From Pseudoalteromonas denitrificans DSM 6059 (GTDB taxonomy: Bacteria > Pseudomonadota > Gammaproteobacteria > Enterobacterales > Alteromonadaceae): 64,000 nucleotides of DNA. Position 1 is the first letter of the stretch. Every line of letters begins with the position of its first letter. The DNA is taken from positions 1 through 64,000 of the forward strand of contig NZ_FOLO01000011.1 of the NCBI RefSeq assembly GCF_900112265.1, read 5' to 3'. This document shows positions 33,171 to 44,868 of the stretch, in pieces. The notes under the pieces are model-generated. The model ran no database searches. It worked only from the letters and a program-made list of their open reading frames with translations, and was not told where the DNA came from. The position numbers were made by a program, and so were the translations under genes.

Positions 33171-33977
33171 TTAAACGATCTCAGATAAATTACGACCATA
33201 AAATATTTCCTGCATTTCGCGCTGCAATTTAGTCGCTATTTCTACTTGTTCTTGTTCAGATAAATCAGATAATGCAATAGCAAACAAATACTCACTTAAA
33301 TCAAATTTTTTAAGCATCATTTTTGTATGGAATAAATTTTCTTGGTAGACATTCACATCAACCATTTGATAAGCATCGAGTGTATCTTGTGTCATAAAGT
33401 TTTGAATAGAATGAATAGCATGATCTATATAGTGCTTTTTTCCCGCTTCATCTCTCGTAAAACCGCGAACACGGTAATCAAGTGTCACCACATCTGATTC
33501 TAAAGAGTGTATAAGATAATTGAGTGCTTTTAATGGCGAAATAACGCCACAGGTGGATACTTCGATATCAACTCGAAACGTGCATATACCTTCATCAGGG
33601 TGCTCTTCAGGATATGTATGAACACAAATATGACTTTTATCTAAATGTGCCACAACTGAATCAGGTAAAGGGCCAGGTTTAGCTTCTTGATCAACATTTT
33701 CTAAAATAGGTTCTTCAGAAATTAAAATGGTAACACTGGCACCTTGTGGATCATAATCTTGACGTGCCACATTTAAAATATTGGCACCTATAATATCAAC
33801 TACTTCACCTAAAATATCAGTTAAACGTTCAGCGCTATATTGCTCATCAATATATTCTAAATATTCTTTACGTTGCTGCTGATTTTTTGCATAACAAATA
33901 TCATAAATGCTAAAACTTAAACTTTTGGTTAAATTATTAAAACCATGAAGCTTTAGTTTATCAAATGGTTTATACAC
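33171..33977 (-). CDS. speD: S-adenosylmethionine decarboxylase proenzyme
   Basis: This 268-residue protein is an E. coli-type SpeD (264 residues). It self-cleaves at a Lys-Ser bond ([12 protein letters not shown], Ser near residue 112) to form the pyruvoyl cofactor. It then produces decarboxylated SAM for spermidine synthesis. His and Glu residues in [11 protein letters not shown] and the [12 protein letters not shown] segment are conserved. No speE gene follows it here. Confidence 0.95.
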   Translation of the reverse strand: MYKPFDKLKLHGFNNLTKSLSFSIYDICYAKNQQQRKEYLEYIDEQYSAERLTDILGEVVDIIGANILNVARQDYDPQGASVTILISEEPILENVDQEAKPGPLPDSVVAHLDKSHICVHTYPEEHPDEGICTFRVDIEVSTCGVISPLKALNYLIHSLESDVVTLDYRVRGFTRDEAGKKHYIDHAIHSIQNFMTQDTLDAYQMVDVNVYQENLFHTKMMLKKFDLSEYLFAIALSDLSEQEQVEIATKLQREMQEIFYGRNLSEIV

Positions 33978-34073
33978 AATAAAACCATCCTTATATGGAT
34001 CGATAAAACCTGCATAGGCAGGACTGAATTTCGCGAATTTTATACGAAAATAGCCCTATGAAAAAGCTTTTTT

Positions 34074-34481
34074 TCACTGTGCTGCTAACACTTCAAAACT
34101 ATGGGTAATTTCTACTGACTTTTCGAGCATCAGAGCAACTGAACAATACTTTTCAGCCGACAGTTTCACCGCACGCTCTACATGTTTCTCAGAAACAGCA
34201 TTACCTGTAATTACGAAATGTAGGTTAATTTTTTTAAATACACGTGGAGCACTGTCAGCTCTTTCACTACTCAACTCAACTTTTGCAGCAATAACATCTT
34301 GTCTCGCCTTTTTCAAAATGCTGACAACATCAACTGATGAACAACACCCTATCGACATTAATACCATTTCCATTGGGCTAGGTGCAGCGCCATCATTACT
34401 GGTATCAAATACAACATTATGACCAGATTCAGATTTGCCTATAAAAGTATCGCCTTCAACCCATTTTACATTTGCGTGCAT
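34074..34481 (-). CDS. yhfA: OsmC-family protein YhfA
   Basis: This 135-residue protein is an OsmC/Ohr-fold member. It shows PSPMEMVLMSIGCCSSVDVVSIL, with the cysteine pair of the family in the central helix, and SAEKYCSVALMLEKSVEITH with the second conserved Cys. OsmC proteins are thiol peroxidases in general, but the YhfA subgroup has no proven substrate. Linkage to prkB matches E. coli; crp, which lies next to yhfA there, is absent here. Confidence 0.88.
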   Translation of the reverse strand: MHANVKWVEGDTFIGKSESGHNVVFDTSNDGAAPSPMEMVLMSIGCCSSVDVVSILKKARQDVIAAKVELSSERADSAPRVFKKINLHFVITGNAVSEKHVERAVKLSAEKYCSVALMLEKSVEITHSFEVLAAQ

Positions 34482-34628
34482 ATTTATCTCTTTATATGAA
34501 GTTTTTTAAGATATGGCAAATATTAAATGAGTGAGGAATTAGTGCAACAAAATAAATCAAATGAGAGGAGTTATAAATTGCTTTATTCCCGACCTGTAAT
34601 TAGGAATAAAACACAGTACGTTTTTAAA

Positions 34629-34973
34629 TCACATAGCCACAATAGCTGAATCAAATAAGTTTTTAACTAAACCAGAGAACTCATCAATAAATTCATGCTG
34701 CTCTATCGTTACAGGTTGATTAAGAACACTACATAAAACTTCTTGTAAATCATAAACAATACCATCAACTTCTCGAACAATTTCACTTCGTTGGTCTGTA
34801 TCTAATTCGGTATGTTGCTGGCAAAATGCAATTATTTGCTCTGCAATATCATCTTCTATTAAACTAATAACAGTTGGTGCATTAGATGCAACTTTGCCTG
34901 GCTTTTCAAAAATAGACAAATGCTGTGTTAGATACATGATGAGTTCATCATAACCTTGCTTATCAGTAACCAT
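34629..34973 (-). CDS. DUF3802 family protein
   Basis: This 114-residue, acidic, helix-rich soluble protein resembles the DUF3802 family known from Vibrio and Alteromonadales, which has no assigned function. There is no signal peptide. It lies between yhfA and the ast operon and is separated from the latter by a terminator. Confidence 0.6.
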   Translation of the reverse strand: MVTDKQGYDELIMYLTQHLSIFEKPGKVASNAPTVISLIEDDIAEQIIAFCQQHTELDTDQRSEIVREVDGIVYDLQEVLCSVLNQPVTIEQHEFIDEFSGLVKNLFDSAIVAM

Positions 34974-35048
34974 GAAATGCCTTTTATATTTATTTTTAGT
35001 TCTTTGATTTAAGCAGATATAAATAAAAAATACCAGATACTCGCAAAC

Positions 35049-35084
35049 AAAAAAACCTTTGAACTAACAATTCAAAGGCTTTAA
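35049..35084 (-). terminator. Terminator of the astCAD operon
   Basis: AGCCTTTGAA and TTCAAAGGTT pair on the minus strand around a 7-base loop (arms near 35056-35063 and 35071-35078) and are followed by T7. It lies 20 bp past the astD stop codon. Confidence 0.88.
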
Positions 35085-35104
35085 ATTAAACTTAAAACTA
35101 ACTA

Positions 35105-36571
35105 TTACAAAGTTAAACCCGGGCTCAATGTCGCTGGTAATGCTATTTTTTCAAGCTCAACTGATGCAACAGGATATGCACAGTAATCTGCAGCATAATA
35201 AGCACTGGCTCTATGGTTACCCGATGCGCCAATGCCACCAAAAGGAGCTGCACTTGAAGCCCCCGTAATCGGACGGTTCCAATTTACGATACCCGCACGA
35301 ACGCGTCGTAAGAAATAATCATAATCTTCGCTATTATCACTTAACAAACCTGCCGATAACCCATAAGCCGTATCATTACCAAGTTCAATAGCTTTATCAA
35401 AGTCTGAATAACGGAATACTTTTAAAAGAGGACCAAAATGCTCATCATCAGGGAAGTCACCCACGTTAGTACACTCTAATATACCAGGCGTTACAAAACC
35501 TGTATTTTCTGTATGCACTAATTCAACTAAACTCGTTGCGCCTAATTCAATTAATTGACTTTGTGCTGCAACCATAGATTTTGCTGCACCAATTGAAATC
35601 ATAGAGCCCATAAATGGTTGCTCTTGATCATCATAAAAACCGACTTTAATAGCTTTGGTTGCTTCAATTAATTGCGCTAAAATTGAATCGCCTTGCTCAC
35701 CTTGAGGTAAAAACAGCTTACGAGCACAAGTACAGCGTTGACCACTTGAGATAAAAGCCGATTGAATGATATCGTGCACAACGGCTGTTGTATCAACAAC
35801 GTCTTTTACGATAAGTGGGTTATTACCACCCATTTCAATCGCTAGAATTTTACCTGGCTGCCCAGCAAACTGTTCATGAATGAAGTGACCCGTACGAGAA
35901 GAACCAGTAAAGAATAAGCCATCAATACCACGATGTGAAGCAAGCGCTTTACCCGTTTCAACTTCACCTTGTACCAAATTAATCACGCCCGCTGGTAAAC
36001 CTGCTTGTTGCCATAGTTTAAGTGTTAACTCAGCAACCATAGGTGTTAATTCTGAAGGTTTAAATACAACAGTATTTCCAGCGAGTAATGCGGGTACGAT
36101 ATGACCATTCGGTAAATGACCAGGAAAGTTATAAGGCCCAAATACTGCAACAACACCATGCGCTTTATGGCGAATAACAGCTTTCCCTACTGGCATTGCA
36201 TTCTCCACAGTACCAGTGCGTTCATGATAAGCTTTTTCAGATATGGCAATTTTACCCATCATAGCGCCTACTTCAGTACGCGTTTCCCAAATCGGCTTAC
36301 CCGTTTCTTTTGCTATAGCGTCAGCCATTTGCTCTTTATTTTCACCAAGCACTTCACCAAATTTTTTGACGATACTGAGTCTGTCATTAAAGCTTAAATC
36401 ACTCCACGAAAAAAAAGCTTCTCGCGCCGATTTAACTGCAGTATCAACTTGCTGTTCAGAGGCACTGTTAGCAGTCCAAATTATTTCATTTTTTGCAGGG
36501 TTTACTGAACTAAATTCAGCACCTTCACCAGCCGACCATAGGTTATTGATAAACTGAGCATTATGAGTCAT
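35105..36571 (-). CDS. astD: N-succinylglutamate 5-semialdehyde dehydrogenase
   Basis: This 488-residue NAD-dependent aldehyde dehydrogenase has the catalytic Cys in [15 protein letters not shown] and the general-base Glu in [12 protein letters not shown]. The NAD-binding GSSRTGHF loop is also present. AstD oxidises succinylglutamate semialdehyde in the arginine succinyltransferase pathway. A good AGGAG site lies 7 bp before the start. It follows astA, as in the ast operons of gammaproteobacteria. Confidence 0.95.
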   Translation of the reverse strand: MTHNAQFINNLWSAGEGAEFSSVNPAKNEIIWTANSASEQQVDTAVKSAREAFFSWSDLSFNDRLSIVKKFGEVLGENKEQMADAIAKETGKPIWETRTEVGAMMGKIAISEKAYHERTGTVENAMPVGKAVIRHKAHGVVAVFGPYNFPGHLPNGHIVPALLAGNTVVFKPSELTPMVAELTLKLWQQAGLPAGVINLVQGEVETGKALASHRGIDGLFFTGSSRTGHFIHEQFAGQPGKILAIEMGGNNPLIVKDVVDTTAVVHDIIQSAFISSGQRCTCARKLFLPQGEQGDSILAQLIEATKAIKVGFYDDQEQPFMGSMISIGAAKSMVAAQSQLIELGATSLVELVHTENTGFVTPGILECTNVGDFPDDEHFGPLLKVFRYSDFDKAIELGNDTAYGLSAGLLSDNSEDYDYFLRRVRAGIVNWNRPITGASSAAPFGGIGASGNHRASAYYAADYCAYPVASVELEKIALPATLSPGLTL

Positions 36572-36621
36572 CTCAATTTCTCCTAAATTTATTTGATTAT
36601 TTTAAACAATCGATTATAAGT

Positions 36622-37638
36622 TTAAACGGTTGCAATGCGAACAATATCGCCTTCACTCACCTGTAAAGCTTCAGCTATTTTTGCAGAGATAATAATATCA
36701 TCGCAATTTTCATCAAATGAAAGAGCAGCTAATGTCGCTCTGAAGTTTTCTAACTCTGTATTTGCAATCATAATATTCTGACCACCAGGGTTATCACCTA
36801 TTATTACTTTTTTATGACTTGATGATCTGACAGTGCGAATGTTGTTTAATTTTGCTTCAACGGTAGGGCCTGCATCAAAAATATCGACATAACCATTAAA
36901 GGTAAAACCTTCATTTTTTAACAGCTGAATTGCCGGCTTTGTTTTTTCATGCACTTCACCCACTACAGCTTGTGCTTCTTTACTCAACAAATTGACATAT
37001 ATAGGATATTTAGGCATTAACTCTGCAATAAATACTTTTTGTCCTATGCCTGTTAAGTAATCAGCTGTAGGGAAATCCATTGAGAAAAAATGCTCTTCTA
37101 ACCATTTCCAAAATGGACTTTTACCATTCTCATCAGAAACACCACGCATTTCAGCTAATAATGTATCCGCAAACCTGTCTTCATGCTCTTTAATAAACAT
37201 GAAACGAACTTTTGATAATAACTTACCATTACCATTTTTACGGGCTTTTTCACGTAAAAATAAAGTACATAATTCAGTTGCGCCAGTATAATCATTACAT
37301 AAAGTTAAAATTTCAACTGGATTATAAACATTTAGAGTGCGGGATGAGTGGATCACTTTACTTAAATGATAATGATAAAAAGCATCGTCCAGACCAACAG
37401 CGGCTTCTATAGCCGAAGTACCCAAAACCTCACCTGTTTCAGTGTTTTCTAAAACAAATAAATAACCTTCATCTTGAGGACAGTCTACCGTTTTTTTAAA
37501 TGATGCTTCAGAGCGTGTAATTTTACTCGCTAATAATTCTTCATTATTAGGCAATGAAGTAAAACCATGGCCGGATTCATCTGCAATTTTAACTAATTCA
37601 GCAAAATCATTTTTTTGGATTGGGCGAATAACCATCAT
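36622..37638 (-). CDS. astA: Arginine N-succinyltransferase
   Basis: This 338-residue protein is a GNAT-related AstA: MVIRPIQKNDFAELVKIADESGHGFTSLP at the N-terminus and ELCTLFLREKARKNGNGKLLSKVRFMFI in the middle, the signature of the family. It transfers succinyl from succinyl-CoA to arginine, the first step of the pathway. Only one alpha/beta-subunit type is present. It lies 85 bp after astC and 50 bp before astD. Confidence 0.95.
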   Translation of the reverse strand: MMVIRPIQKNDFAELVKIADESGHGFTSLPNNEELLASKITRSEASFKKTVDCPQDEGYLFVLENTETGEVLGTSAIEAAVGLDDAFYHYHLSKVIHSSRTLNVYNPVEILTLCNDYTGATELCTLFLREKARKNGNGKLLSKVRFMFIKEHEDRFADTLLAEMRGVSDENGKSPFWKWLEEHFFSMDFPTADYLTGIGQKVFIAELMPKYPIYVNLLSKEAQAVVGEVHEKTKPAIQLLKNEGFTFNGYVDIFDAGPTVEAKLNNIRTVRSSSHKKVIIGDNPGGQNIMIANTELENFRATLAALSFDENCDDIIISAKIAEALQVSEGDIVRIATV

Positions 37639-37722
37639 AATGCCGCTTACTCCCTTATGTTTATAATGATAAATAAAAGGTGGATATAACCACCTTTATG
37701 AGTATTTACAATAAGGCTTTAA

Positions 37723-38970
<1,248 letters not shown>

Positions 38971-39066
38971 TTAAAGCCTTTTACTTTTAATACTGTTCGA
39001 TAAGGAGATGCATTATTTCAAAAAAAATTACTTTTGTCTCCCTTAGCTTAGGGGCCAAAGCCTTGG

Positions 39067-39116
39067 TTTATAAGGAAAGCGGGTATAATTTCAATGATAG
39101 TGAATAAGTATTTAGC
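39067..39116 (-). promoter_or_regulatory. Candidate astC promoter with ARG (ArgR) boxes
   Basis: On the minus strand TTGAAA (39089-39094) and TATAAA (39067-39072) are 16 bp apart, a good sigma-70 promoter. Just upstream, 39099-39116 matches the 18-bp ARG box pattern (TNAATWWWWATTNA core, TGAATAAGTATTTA; one core mismatch). A weaker second box with the 3-bp spacing usual for ArgR would lie at 39078-39095, over the -35 box. The transcript would begin near 39060, about 125 bp before astC. The rest of the gap up to 39529 holds only AT-rich sequence with no feature I recognise. Confidence 0.45.
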
Positions 39117-39529
39117 TCAGTTCCAAAAACCAACTCAAAATATAGAATTCAGTAAGAAATAGAAATGCTTTTATAAAACATTGATGGCAAACAATAGATA
39201 TTACTAATTAAATCAATGATGCTGCATTGTGTTTTTCGAATCTAAACTATGAAGGCTTTGCGCATTCAATGCTCTTTATCTCATCTGTTTTTTAAAGGAA
39301 TAACAATAACACCCAAATATTGCTAATTTATAATAAATTCTGAAACGATAAAACTCAATATTGCGTCATATTCTTCATGATGCAAGCTTATGAGCTATCC
39401 CAAAGATTAATTTTGTAAAAAAGAGAGACTGAATGAATAATCGAAAATAAACTAATAAATAATTTAAAATTTAGCGCTTTTAAAACCTAAAACGTGCAAT
39501 TTTTATTTACTTCACTAAAGTTGTATTTG

Positions 39530-40690
39530 TTAATGCTCTATTTTGAGCTGTAGATTGTGTAAACTTGTACTTGCCAATATCTTTAGTTCTGCAACCTGAA
39601 AATTATAAATTTTGAACCAAATTTTTACTTCATCGGATTCAACTAAATTATGTTCTTTTAATTTTTTATATTGGCTATAACATTGTGCCTTAGCAACTAC
39701 TTTTGCTAAATCATCCATCTTCGAAAATGTGATCTTATTAGCTATCTGCTCCATTGAGTGTTGAATAGGCAAATACTTAAAAGACATTTTTTTGATTATT
39801 TGACATGACAAAGCAGCTGAGTGTTCAACCATTAGGTTACGTAAACACAAAGGATCAGGTGATAATTCGACCAATGCCGAATGTAATTCTTTTTCTTTAT
39901 TATCTCGACTATCTTTAGTTTTATTTTGCCATAGGGTTTCAAAGGTCCTGAGATATAAACGCACGATAGCAATTTTTCCAACATCGTGAAACATGCCCAA
40001 AACAAAAGCATGAAAAGGGTTAACATCATTCATTTGAGCTAAAGTTTTAGCTGCAATTGCTGTTGTCATTCCGGACTCCCAAAGTTTTCGTTTCAATAAA
40101 CGAAATGGCATCGTGCTATAAGGAGCCCATTGCTTCAAAGAAAATGTAGGTACTACCGATTTTAAATTCTCTAACCCTAAATATCTTAATGCTAGTGAAG
40201 GGCTTTCAACTTTAATCGCTTTTTTAGGGTCTTTATCTTTACGGTATTGTGGCAAATTAATCAACTTAACAATATCATCACTTAACCAAAGTAAATCGTT
40301 TACCAAAGGGTCAATTCTACCAACGGATGCTGATGTGACAGCTAGAATGTCTAAAATAGCGGGAATGTTATCTTGTATATTGATAATATCGGTATAAATG
40401 TAATCTATATCTTCTAGATAAGTATTAATTTGCTCTTCAATTTCATGATGTAATTGTGAATTGACTTGTGCCATGTATTTGAGTTTTTGTGTATCTTCTT
40501 TATTTCTATTTTTTTGTGCTTTTTCTTCCACCTCTAATAAAGTGCGTGATGGCAGTTTTTCACCATAATCTAAATCTAAAGTATGTATATAACCAAGTTG
40601 TAGCTGAGCAAAATTATGTCCTAACAATAAATCATGAAATCGACCATATAAAACATCAGCCGTTCCAAGTTGCTTTTTCGACTCGCTCAT
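39530..40690 (-). CDS. HDOD-domain protein
   Basis: This 386-residue soluble protein carries an HDOD domain in its C-terminal half (about 165-350). It shows LRYLGLENLKSVVPTF, LWESGMTTAIAAKTLA and the HD-like AFVLGMFHDVGKIAIV, plus VEHSAALSCQIIKK. HDOD domains are catalytically inactive relatives of HD-GYP phosphodiesterases and occur in signalling proteins. The N-terminal 130 residues are helical with coiled-coil tendency and are unassigned. No other signalling domain is visible. It lies between pabA and the ast operon, likely as a separate unit. Confidence 0.8.
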   Translation of the reverse strand: MSESKKQLGTADVLYGRFHDLLLGHNFAQLQLGYIHTLDLDYGEKLPSRTLLEVEEKAQKNRNKEDTQKLKYMAQVNSQLHHEIEEQINTYLEDIDYIYTDIINIQDNIPAILDILAVTSASVGRIDPLVNDLLWLSDDIVKLINLPQYRKDKDPKKAIKVESPSLALRYLGLENLKSVVPTFSLKQWAPYSTMPFRLLKRKLWESGMTTAIAAKTLAQMNDVNPFHAFVLGMFHDVGKIAIVRLYLRTFETLWQNKTKDSRDNKEKELHSALVELSPDPLCLRNLMVEHSAALSCQIIKKMSFKYLPIQHSMEQIANKITFSKMDDLAKVVAKAQCYSQYKKLKEHNLVESDEVKIWFKIYNFQVAELKILASTSLHNLQLKIEH

Positions 40691-40719
40691 ATCTGTTTAT
40701 ATACCTTAAATATTCGTCA

Positions 40720-41304
40720 TTAACGATACTGTTCAATAAAATTAGCTAATAAATCTATTCCAAATTCAGTTAAAATAGCCTCAGGATGAAATTGTACACC
40801 TTCCAATGCTAACGAAGTATGTTTTAGCCCCATCACTTCACTCAATTCATTTTTTTCATTATGACGCCAAGCCGTTATTTCTAATTCCTTAGGTACTGAT
40901 GAAGGCTCAACAACTAAAGAGTGGTAGCGACAAACAGTTAAAGGCGATGGTAGGTTTTTAAAAACCCCTTGATTATTATGAATGATTTTTGAAGTTTTGC
41001 CATGCATCACCTTTTGAGCTCTTATAATATTAGCACCTAATGCTTGTGCTATTGTTTGGTGCCCTAAACAAACACCTAGAATAGGAATTTCACCTTTAAA
41101 TTGATTAACTAAATCAAGCGAAATACCAGCCTCTTTAGGTGTACAAGGCCCTGGAGATATTACTAAGTATTTAGGTTTTAATACTTTAATTTCCGCACAG
41201 CTAATTTCATCATTACGCTTGACTAAAACTTCGACATTAAGACTTTGAAAATATTGAACAAGGTTATAGGTGAAAGAATCATAATTATCTATCATTAATA
41301 ACAT
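40720..41304 (-). CDS. pabA: Aminodeoxychorismate/anthranilate synthase glutaminase subunit
   Basis: This 194-residue class-I glutamine amidotransferase has the nucleophile Cys in [17 protein letters not shown] and the catalytic His-Glu in [28 protein letters not shown] at the start is diagnostic of PabA/TrpG. It delivers ammonia to PabB (folate) or TrpE. The absence of trp genes and the nearby astC/argD-type gene favour PabA. The ATG at 41304 is preferred over an upstream TTG. Confidence 0.9.
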   Translation of the reverse strand: MLLMIDNYDSFTYNLVQYFQSLNVEVLVKRNDEISCAEIKVLKPKYLVISPGPCTPKEAGISLDLVNQFKGEIPILGVCLGHQTIAQALGANIIRAQKVMHGKTSKIIHNNQGVFKNLPSPLTVCRYHSLVVEPSSVPKELEITAWRHNEKNELSEVMGLKHTSLALEGVQFHPEAILTEFGIDLLANFIEQYR

Positions 41305-41360
41305 AATAAAGCCCAAGTAAAAAATTTTGATGCGAAAATACGAATTTAAAACAGTGATAT

Positions 41361-41391
41361 AGCAAGTATTAAAATATGAATAATACTTGCT
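41361..41391 (-). terminator. Hairpin between trpS and pabA
   Basis: A perfect 10-bp inverted repeat, AGCAAGTATT / AATACTTGCT, with an 11-base AT-rich loop, lies 15 bp past the trpS stop. It lacks a T-tract, so it may only stabilise mRNA ends. Confidence 0.45.
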
Positions 41392-41405
41392 ACGATGAGA
41401 TATTA

Positions 41406-42410
41406 TTATGAACGAGGAATAAAACCAACTGCATCATAAACCGCTTTTAGCGTTTGTTCAGCACGCGCTCCTGCTTTTTCAGCCCCATCGCGCATGATTT
41501 CATTTAGTAAAGTTTGGTCTTCCCGGATCTCTTTAAAACGAGCTTGAATAGGCTCAAGCATAGATACAACTGCTGATGCTGTGTCTTTCTTTAGATGCCC
41601 ATACATTTTATCTTCATATTCAGGCACTAAATCTTCAATAGAGCGTTTTGTCGCTACAGACATAAGCGTTAATAAATTTGAAACTCCTGGCTTTTCTTTG
41701 CTATCAAAATAAATACGCGCTTGTTCATCTGAATCAGTCACAGCCTTTTTCAGCTTTTTTTCTATTTTTTTAGGTTCATCTAACAACATGATGTAACCAT
41801 TTGGGTTTTCATCTGATTTAGACATTTTTTTAGTTGGGTCTTGTAGACTCATTACACGGGCACCAAACTCAGGAATATAAGGTTCAGGCACAGTAAATAC
41901 ATCCCCATAAAGATTATTAAAGCGGTTTGCAATATCTCGCGTTAATTCTAAATGTTGTTTTTGATCTTCACCTACTGGGACTTGAGTTGCCTGATACAGT
42001 AAAATATCAGCAGCTTGCAGTACTGGATAACTATAAAGACCAACATTTATATTGTTAGTATTTTTAGCTGACTTGTCCTTAAACTGTGTCATACGATTAA
42101 GCTCGCCCATTTGCGCATAACAATTTAATACCCAACTTAACTGCGCATGTTCAGGTACTTGTGATTGTACGAATAAAGCTGATTTTTTAGGATCAATCCC
42201 ACAAGCTGTATATAATGCAATACCATCTAAAACACGTTCTTTAAGTAATGCAGGATCTTGACGTGTTGTAATGGCGTGTAAATCTACAAGCATGAAATAA
42301 CATTCACTGCTTTCCTGTAGCGTAAGCCATTGGTTTATCGCGCCAATATAGTTACCTATTGTCATACCACCTGTTGGCTGAATACCACTTAAGACTACGG
42401 GCTTGCTCAT
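41406..42410 (-). CDS. trpS: Tryptophanyl-tRNA synthetase
   Basis: This 334-residue class-I synthetase has the HIGH-like TIGNYIG in [18 protein letters not shown] and the KMSKS motif in [14 protein letters not shown]. It charges tRNA-Trp. It follows rpe after 115 bp; in E. coli, gph lies between them, but here it is missing. Confidence 0.97.
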   Translation of the reverse strand: MSKPVVLSGIQPTGGMTIGNYIGAINQWLTLQESSECYFMLVDLHAITTRQDPALLKERVLDGIALYTACGIDPKKSALFVQSQVPEHAQLSWVLNCYAQMGELNRMTQFKDKSAKNTNNINVGLYSYPVLQAADILLYQATQVPVGEDQKQHLELTRDIANRFNNLYGDVFTVPEPYIPEFGARVMSLQDPTKKMSKSDENPNGYIMLLDEPKKIEKKLKKAVTDSDEQARIYFDSKEKPGVSNLLTLMSVATKRSIEDLVPEYEDKMYGHLKKDTASAVVSMLEPIQARFKEIREDQTLLNEIMRDGAEKAGARAEQTLKAVYDAVGFIPRS

Positions 42411-42525
42411 GTTATTTCTTCACTCTTAAATTTAATTTATAAATATTGGACTAATTTTAATTACTTGTGAGACCTAAGCAAGAAAAAGTTAATTCTGTTT
42501 CTATTTTTATTCATATCTCGTGAAA

Positions 42526-43194
42526 TTAAACTTCAGCTAACTCTGAGCGCATCTCATCGATTACCAGTTTATAATCAGCTTGATTAAAAATAGCTGAACC
42601 AGCAACAAACATATCAGCCCCAGCTTCTGCAATTTCTTTAATATTATCTACTTTTACACCACCATCAACTTGTAGACGTATGTCAAAACCAGAATCATCT
42701 ATCAACTTTCTGACTTGTTTTAGCTTATCTAATGTTTGAGGAATAAAAGACTGGCCTCCAAAACCTGGGTTTACCGACATTAATAAAATCACATCAAGTT
42801 TATCCATAACAAACTCTAAACATGATAATGGTGTCGCTGGATTTAATACTAAACCTGCCTTGCATCCTAGCTCTTTTATTAATTGTAAACTCCGGTCTAT
42901 ATGCTCACTCGCCTCAGGATGAAATGTAATAATACTTGCGCCCGCTTTAGCAAATTGACTTATCATAGTATCTACAGGTTTAACCATTAAGTGCACATCA
43001 ATAGGTGCTGTTATCCCATAGCTTCTTAATGCTTTACAGACCATAGGACCAATCGTTAAATTTGGAACGTAATGATTATCCATTACATCAAAATGAACAA
43101 CATCAGCCCCGGCTTTTAAAACTGCCTCTACATCTTCGCCTAAACGAGCAAAATCAGCTGATAATATTGAAGGAGCAATTAAAAATTTTGACAT
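42526..43194 (-). CDS. rpe: Ribulose-phosphate 3-epimerase
   Basis: This 222-residue TIM-barrel enzyme interconverts ribulose-5-phosphate and xylulose-5-phosphate. Conserved motifs are [54 protein letters not shown] and QVDGGVK. The metal-binding His/Asp residues are in place. Confidence 0.97.
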   Translation of the reverse strand: MSKFLIAPSILSADFARLGEDVEAVLKAGADVVHFDVMDNHYVPNLTIGPMVCKALRSYGITAPIDVHLMVKPVDTMISQFAKAGASIITFHPEASEHIDRSLQLIKELGCKAGLVLNPATPLSCLEFVMDKLDVILLMSVNPGFGGQSFIPQTLDKLKQVRKLIDDSGFDIRLQVDGGVKVDNIKEIAEAGADMFVAGSAIFNQADYKLVIDEMRSELAEV

Positions 43195-43485
43195 AATGAA
43201 TTTATACTCTTAGTTGATATAACTAGCTTTTGCTAGATAATAACACGATGGATCATTTCAGTAATAAAATATTAAATCAAAATAACATTAAAACTGTGAT
43301 ATTAATTATTCATAAATTTAACCTCCACAACTTTAATGAAACCTTAAACTTACCCACGCTTTACAAGCTGTTAACACTCGTTATATATTTATAGATGAAC
43401 AGCCTAAAATTTGAGATTAATAGCCATTGTAATCTTTATTTAGTTTGGTTAAGCTTTAACCATTGCTAAAACAGAGGGTATTGTT

Positions 43486-43779
43486 ATGAAAGTAAAAAAA
43501 CAAAAAGGAATATATATAGCATCTTTTATCGCTATTTTTTCTGCTACAACATTTTCATTAGTATCTCATGGCAAACAAATCAATAATCAATGCTGTCCCA
43601 CAGTGTATAAAACTCAAGTTTCTATATCACAATGCCAAGCGTCTAATAAAAGCTGGTTTTCGTGGCTAACCGGGAATAGCCGTAGTGCCCAATTTCATTA
43701 CTTAGATTTACTTGAACTTCTCAGTAACTCAGAAAATAAAGATCAAAATAACTCAGCTATTACTAGCCACTTTAAATGA
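43486..43779 (+). CDS. Small exported or membrane-anchored protein, unknown
   Basis: This 97-residue protein is not recognised. It has a positive start (MKVKKQKG), a hydrophobic segment (residues 9-27) that is a signal peptide or anchor, then three Cys in the first half of the mature part (CC near 36-37, C near 51) and a Trp-rich SWFSWLTGNS. AGAGGG lies 7 bp before the start. It overlaps the next gene by 4 bp (ATGA), which supports translation as a pair. Confidence 0.6.
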   Translation: MKVKKQKGIYIASFIAIFSATTFSLVSHGKQINNQCCPTVYKTQVSISQCQASNKSWFSWLTGNSRSAQFHYLDLLELLSNSENKDQNNSAITSHFK

Positions 43780-43958
43780 AAACGCTTTTTAGCTTAATCC
43801 AAAGTGTTTTAGCCGCTGCATTTGGTGTACAAAGTGAAGGGAAAAGAAGGAAAGATTTTCAGCAATCCTCCCCTAAACAATTAATCGCTATTGGTATCAC
43901 ATTTTTAATTATTTTTATATTTACTGTTATATTTATTGTTAAACTCGTATTACCCTAA
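43776..43958 (+). CDS. DUF2970 small membrane protein
   Basis: This 60-residue protein resembles the DUF2970 family: an amphipathic start (LFSLIQSVLAAAFGVQSEGK with the AFGVQSE core), a KDF segment, and one membrane helix near 36-57. Function is unknown. It is coupled to the preceding gene by an ATGA overlap. It ends 4 bp inside the end of the convergent dam gene (43955-43958), an unusually tight arrangement. Confidence 0.75.
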   Translation: MKTLFSLIQSVLAAAFGVQSEGKRRKDFQQSSPKQLIAIGITFLIIFIFTVIFIVKLVLP

Positions 43959-44797
43959 ACTTTAGGCCCAAATTTCATTCCTTTTGGCATATATAATGCC
44001 ATAATTTCATCAACTTTTTTTCGAGACCCTCCTTTAGGACTTATAGTACGTTTAACTTGAATCGTATCAAGCTTTGCTTGCTGATAAATTTTACGAGTTA
44101 AAATAGTATCGTGATTCGATATCAAAACAGGAATATTCGCGTCAAAAGCACTTCGTTCTGCAAGATTTGCCAGTTGAGCTTGATCATCAAAGTTAAACCC
44201 ACCTTTTGCATATGATGTAAATGAAGCTGTCTTACTTAAAGGCACGTAAGGGGGATCACAATAAACCACGGAGTTTTTAGGTAAGTTCGCAAATACGTCA
44301 GTATAGCTCTGACAGGTAAAAGTTACTTTTTGAGATTTTTCAGCAAAAAAGAAAAGTTCTTTTTCAGGAAAGTAAGGTTTTTTATATTTACCAAATGGTA
44401 CATTAAATATACCTTTCAAATTATAACGGCACAATCCATTATAACCATGTCGATTCATGTACAAAAATAAAATAGCTCTTTCGTAAATATCCTGACATTC
44501 ATTAAATTGTTTTCGATAAGCATAATATGCTTCATCATGATTATTAAGGTCTACAAAAAGTTTCTTAGCATCCAAAATAAATTCATCGGGCGATGCTTTT
44601 AACTCTTTATATAAATTAATTAAATCAGCATTTATATCATTTAAGACATAATGTTCAAAATCAGAGTTTAAAAAAACCGAACCAGCTCCCATAAATGGCT
44701 CAACCAAGGTGCTAGCTTCAGGTAAACGCTTGTTAATTTCTTCAACTAAGCTATATTTTCCACCTGCCCACTTTAAAAAAGCCCGAGTTTTTTTCAT
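43955..44797 (-). CDS. dam: DNA adenine methylase (GATC-specific)
   Basis: This 280-residue protein is a class-alpha Dam methyltransferase. FLKWAGGKYSLVEEI at the N-terminus and PFMGAGSVFLN form the SAM-binding region, and DPPYVPLS is the catalytic D-P-P-Y motif. It methylates adenine in GATC for mismatch repair, replication timing and gene control. It follows damX, as in E. coli. Confidence 0.96.
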   Translation of the reverse strand: MKKTRAFLKWAGGKYSLVEEINKRLPEASTLVEPFMGAGSVFLNSDFEHYVLNDINADLINLYKELKASPDEFILDAKKLFVDLNNHDEAYYAYRKQFNECQDIYERAILFLYMNRHGYNGLCRYNLKGIFNVPFGKYKKPYFPEKELFFFAEKSQKVTFTCQSYTDVFANLPKNSVVYCDPPYVPLSKTASFTSYAKGGFNFDDQAQLANLAERSAFDANIPVLISNHDTILTRKIYQQAKLDTIQVKRTISPKGGSRKKVDEIMALYMPKGMKFGPKV

Positions 44798-44868
44798 TTG
44801 TTATGTATGTGCCTTTTTAATAGCTTTAATATTGATAGATCAAGCTCGGGATTTTACACTACTCTTTA

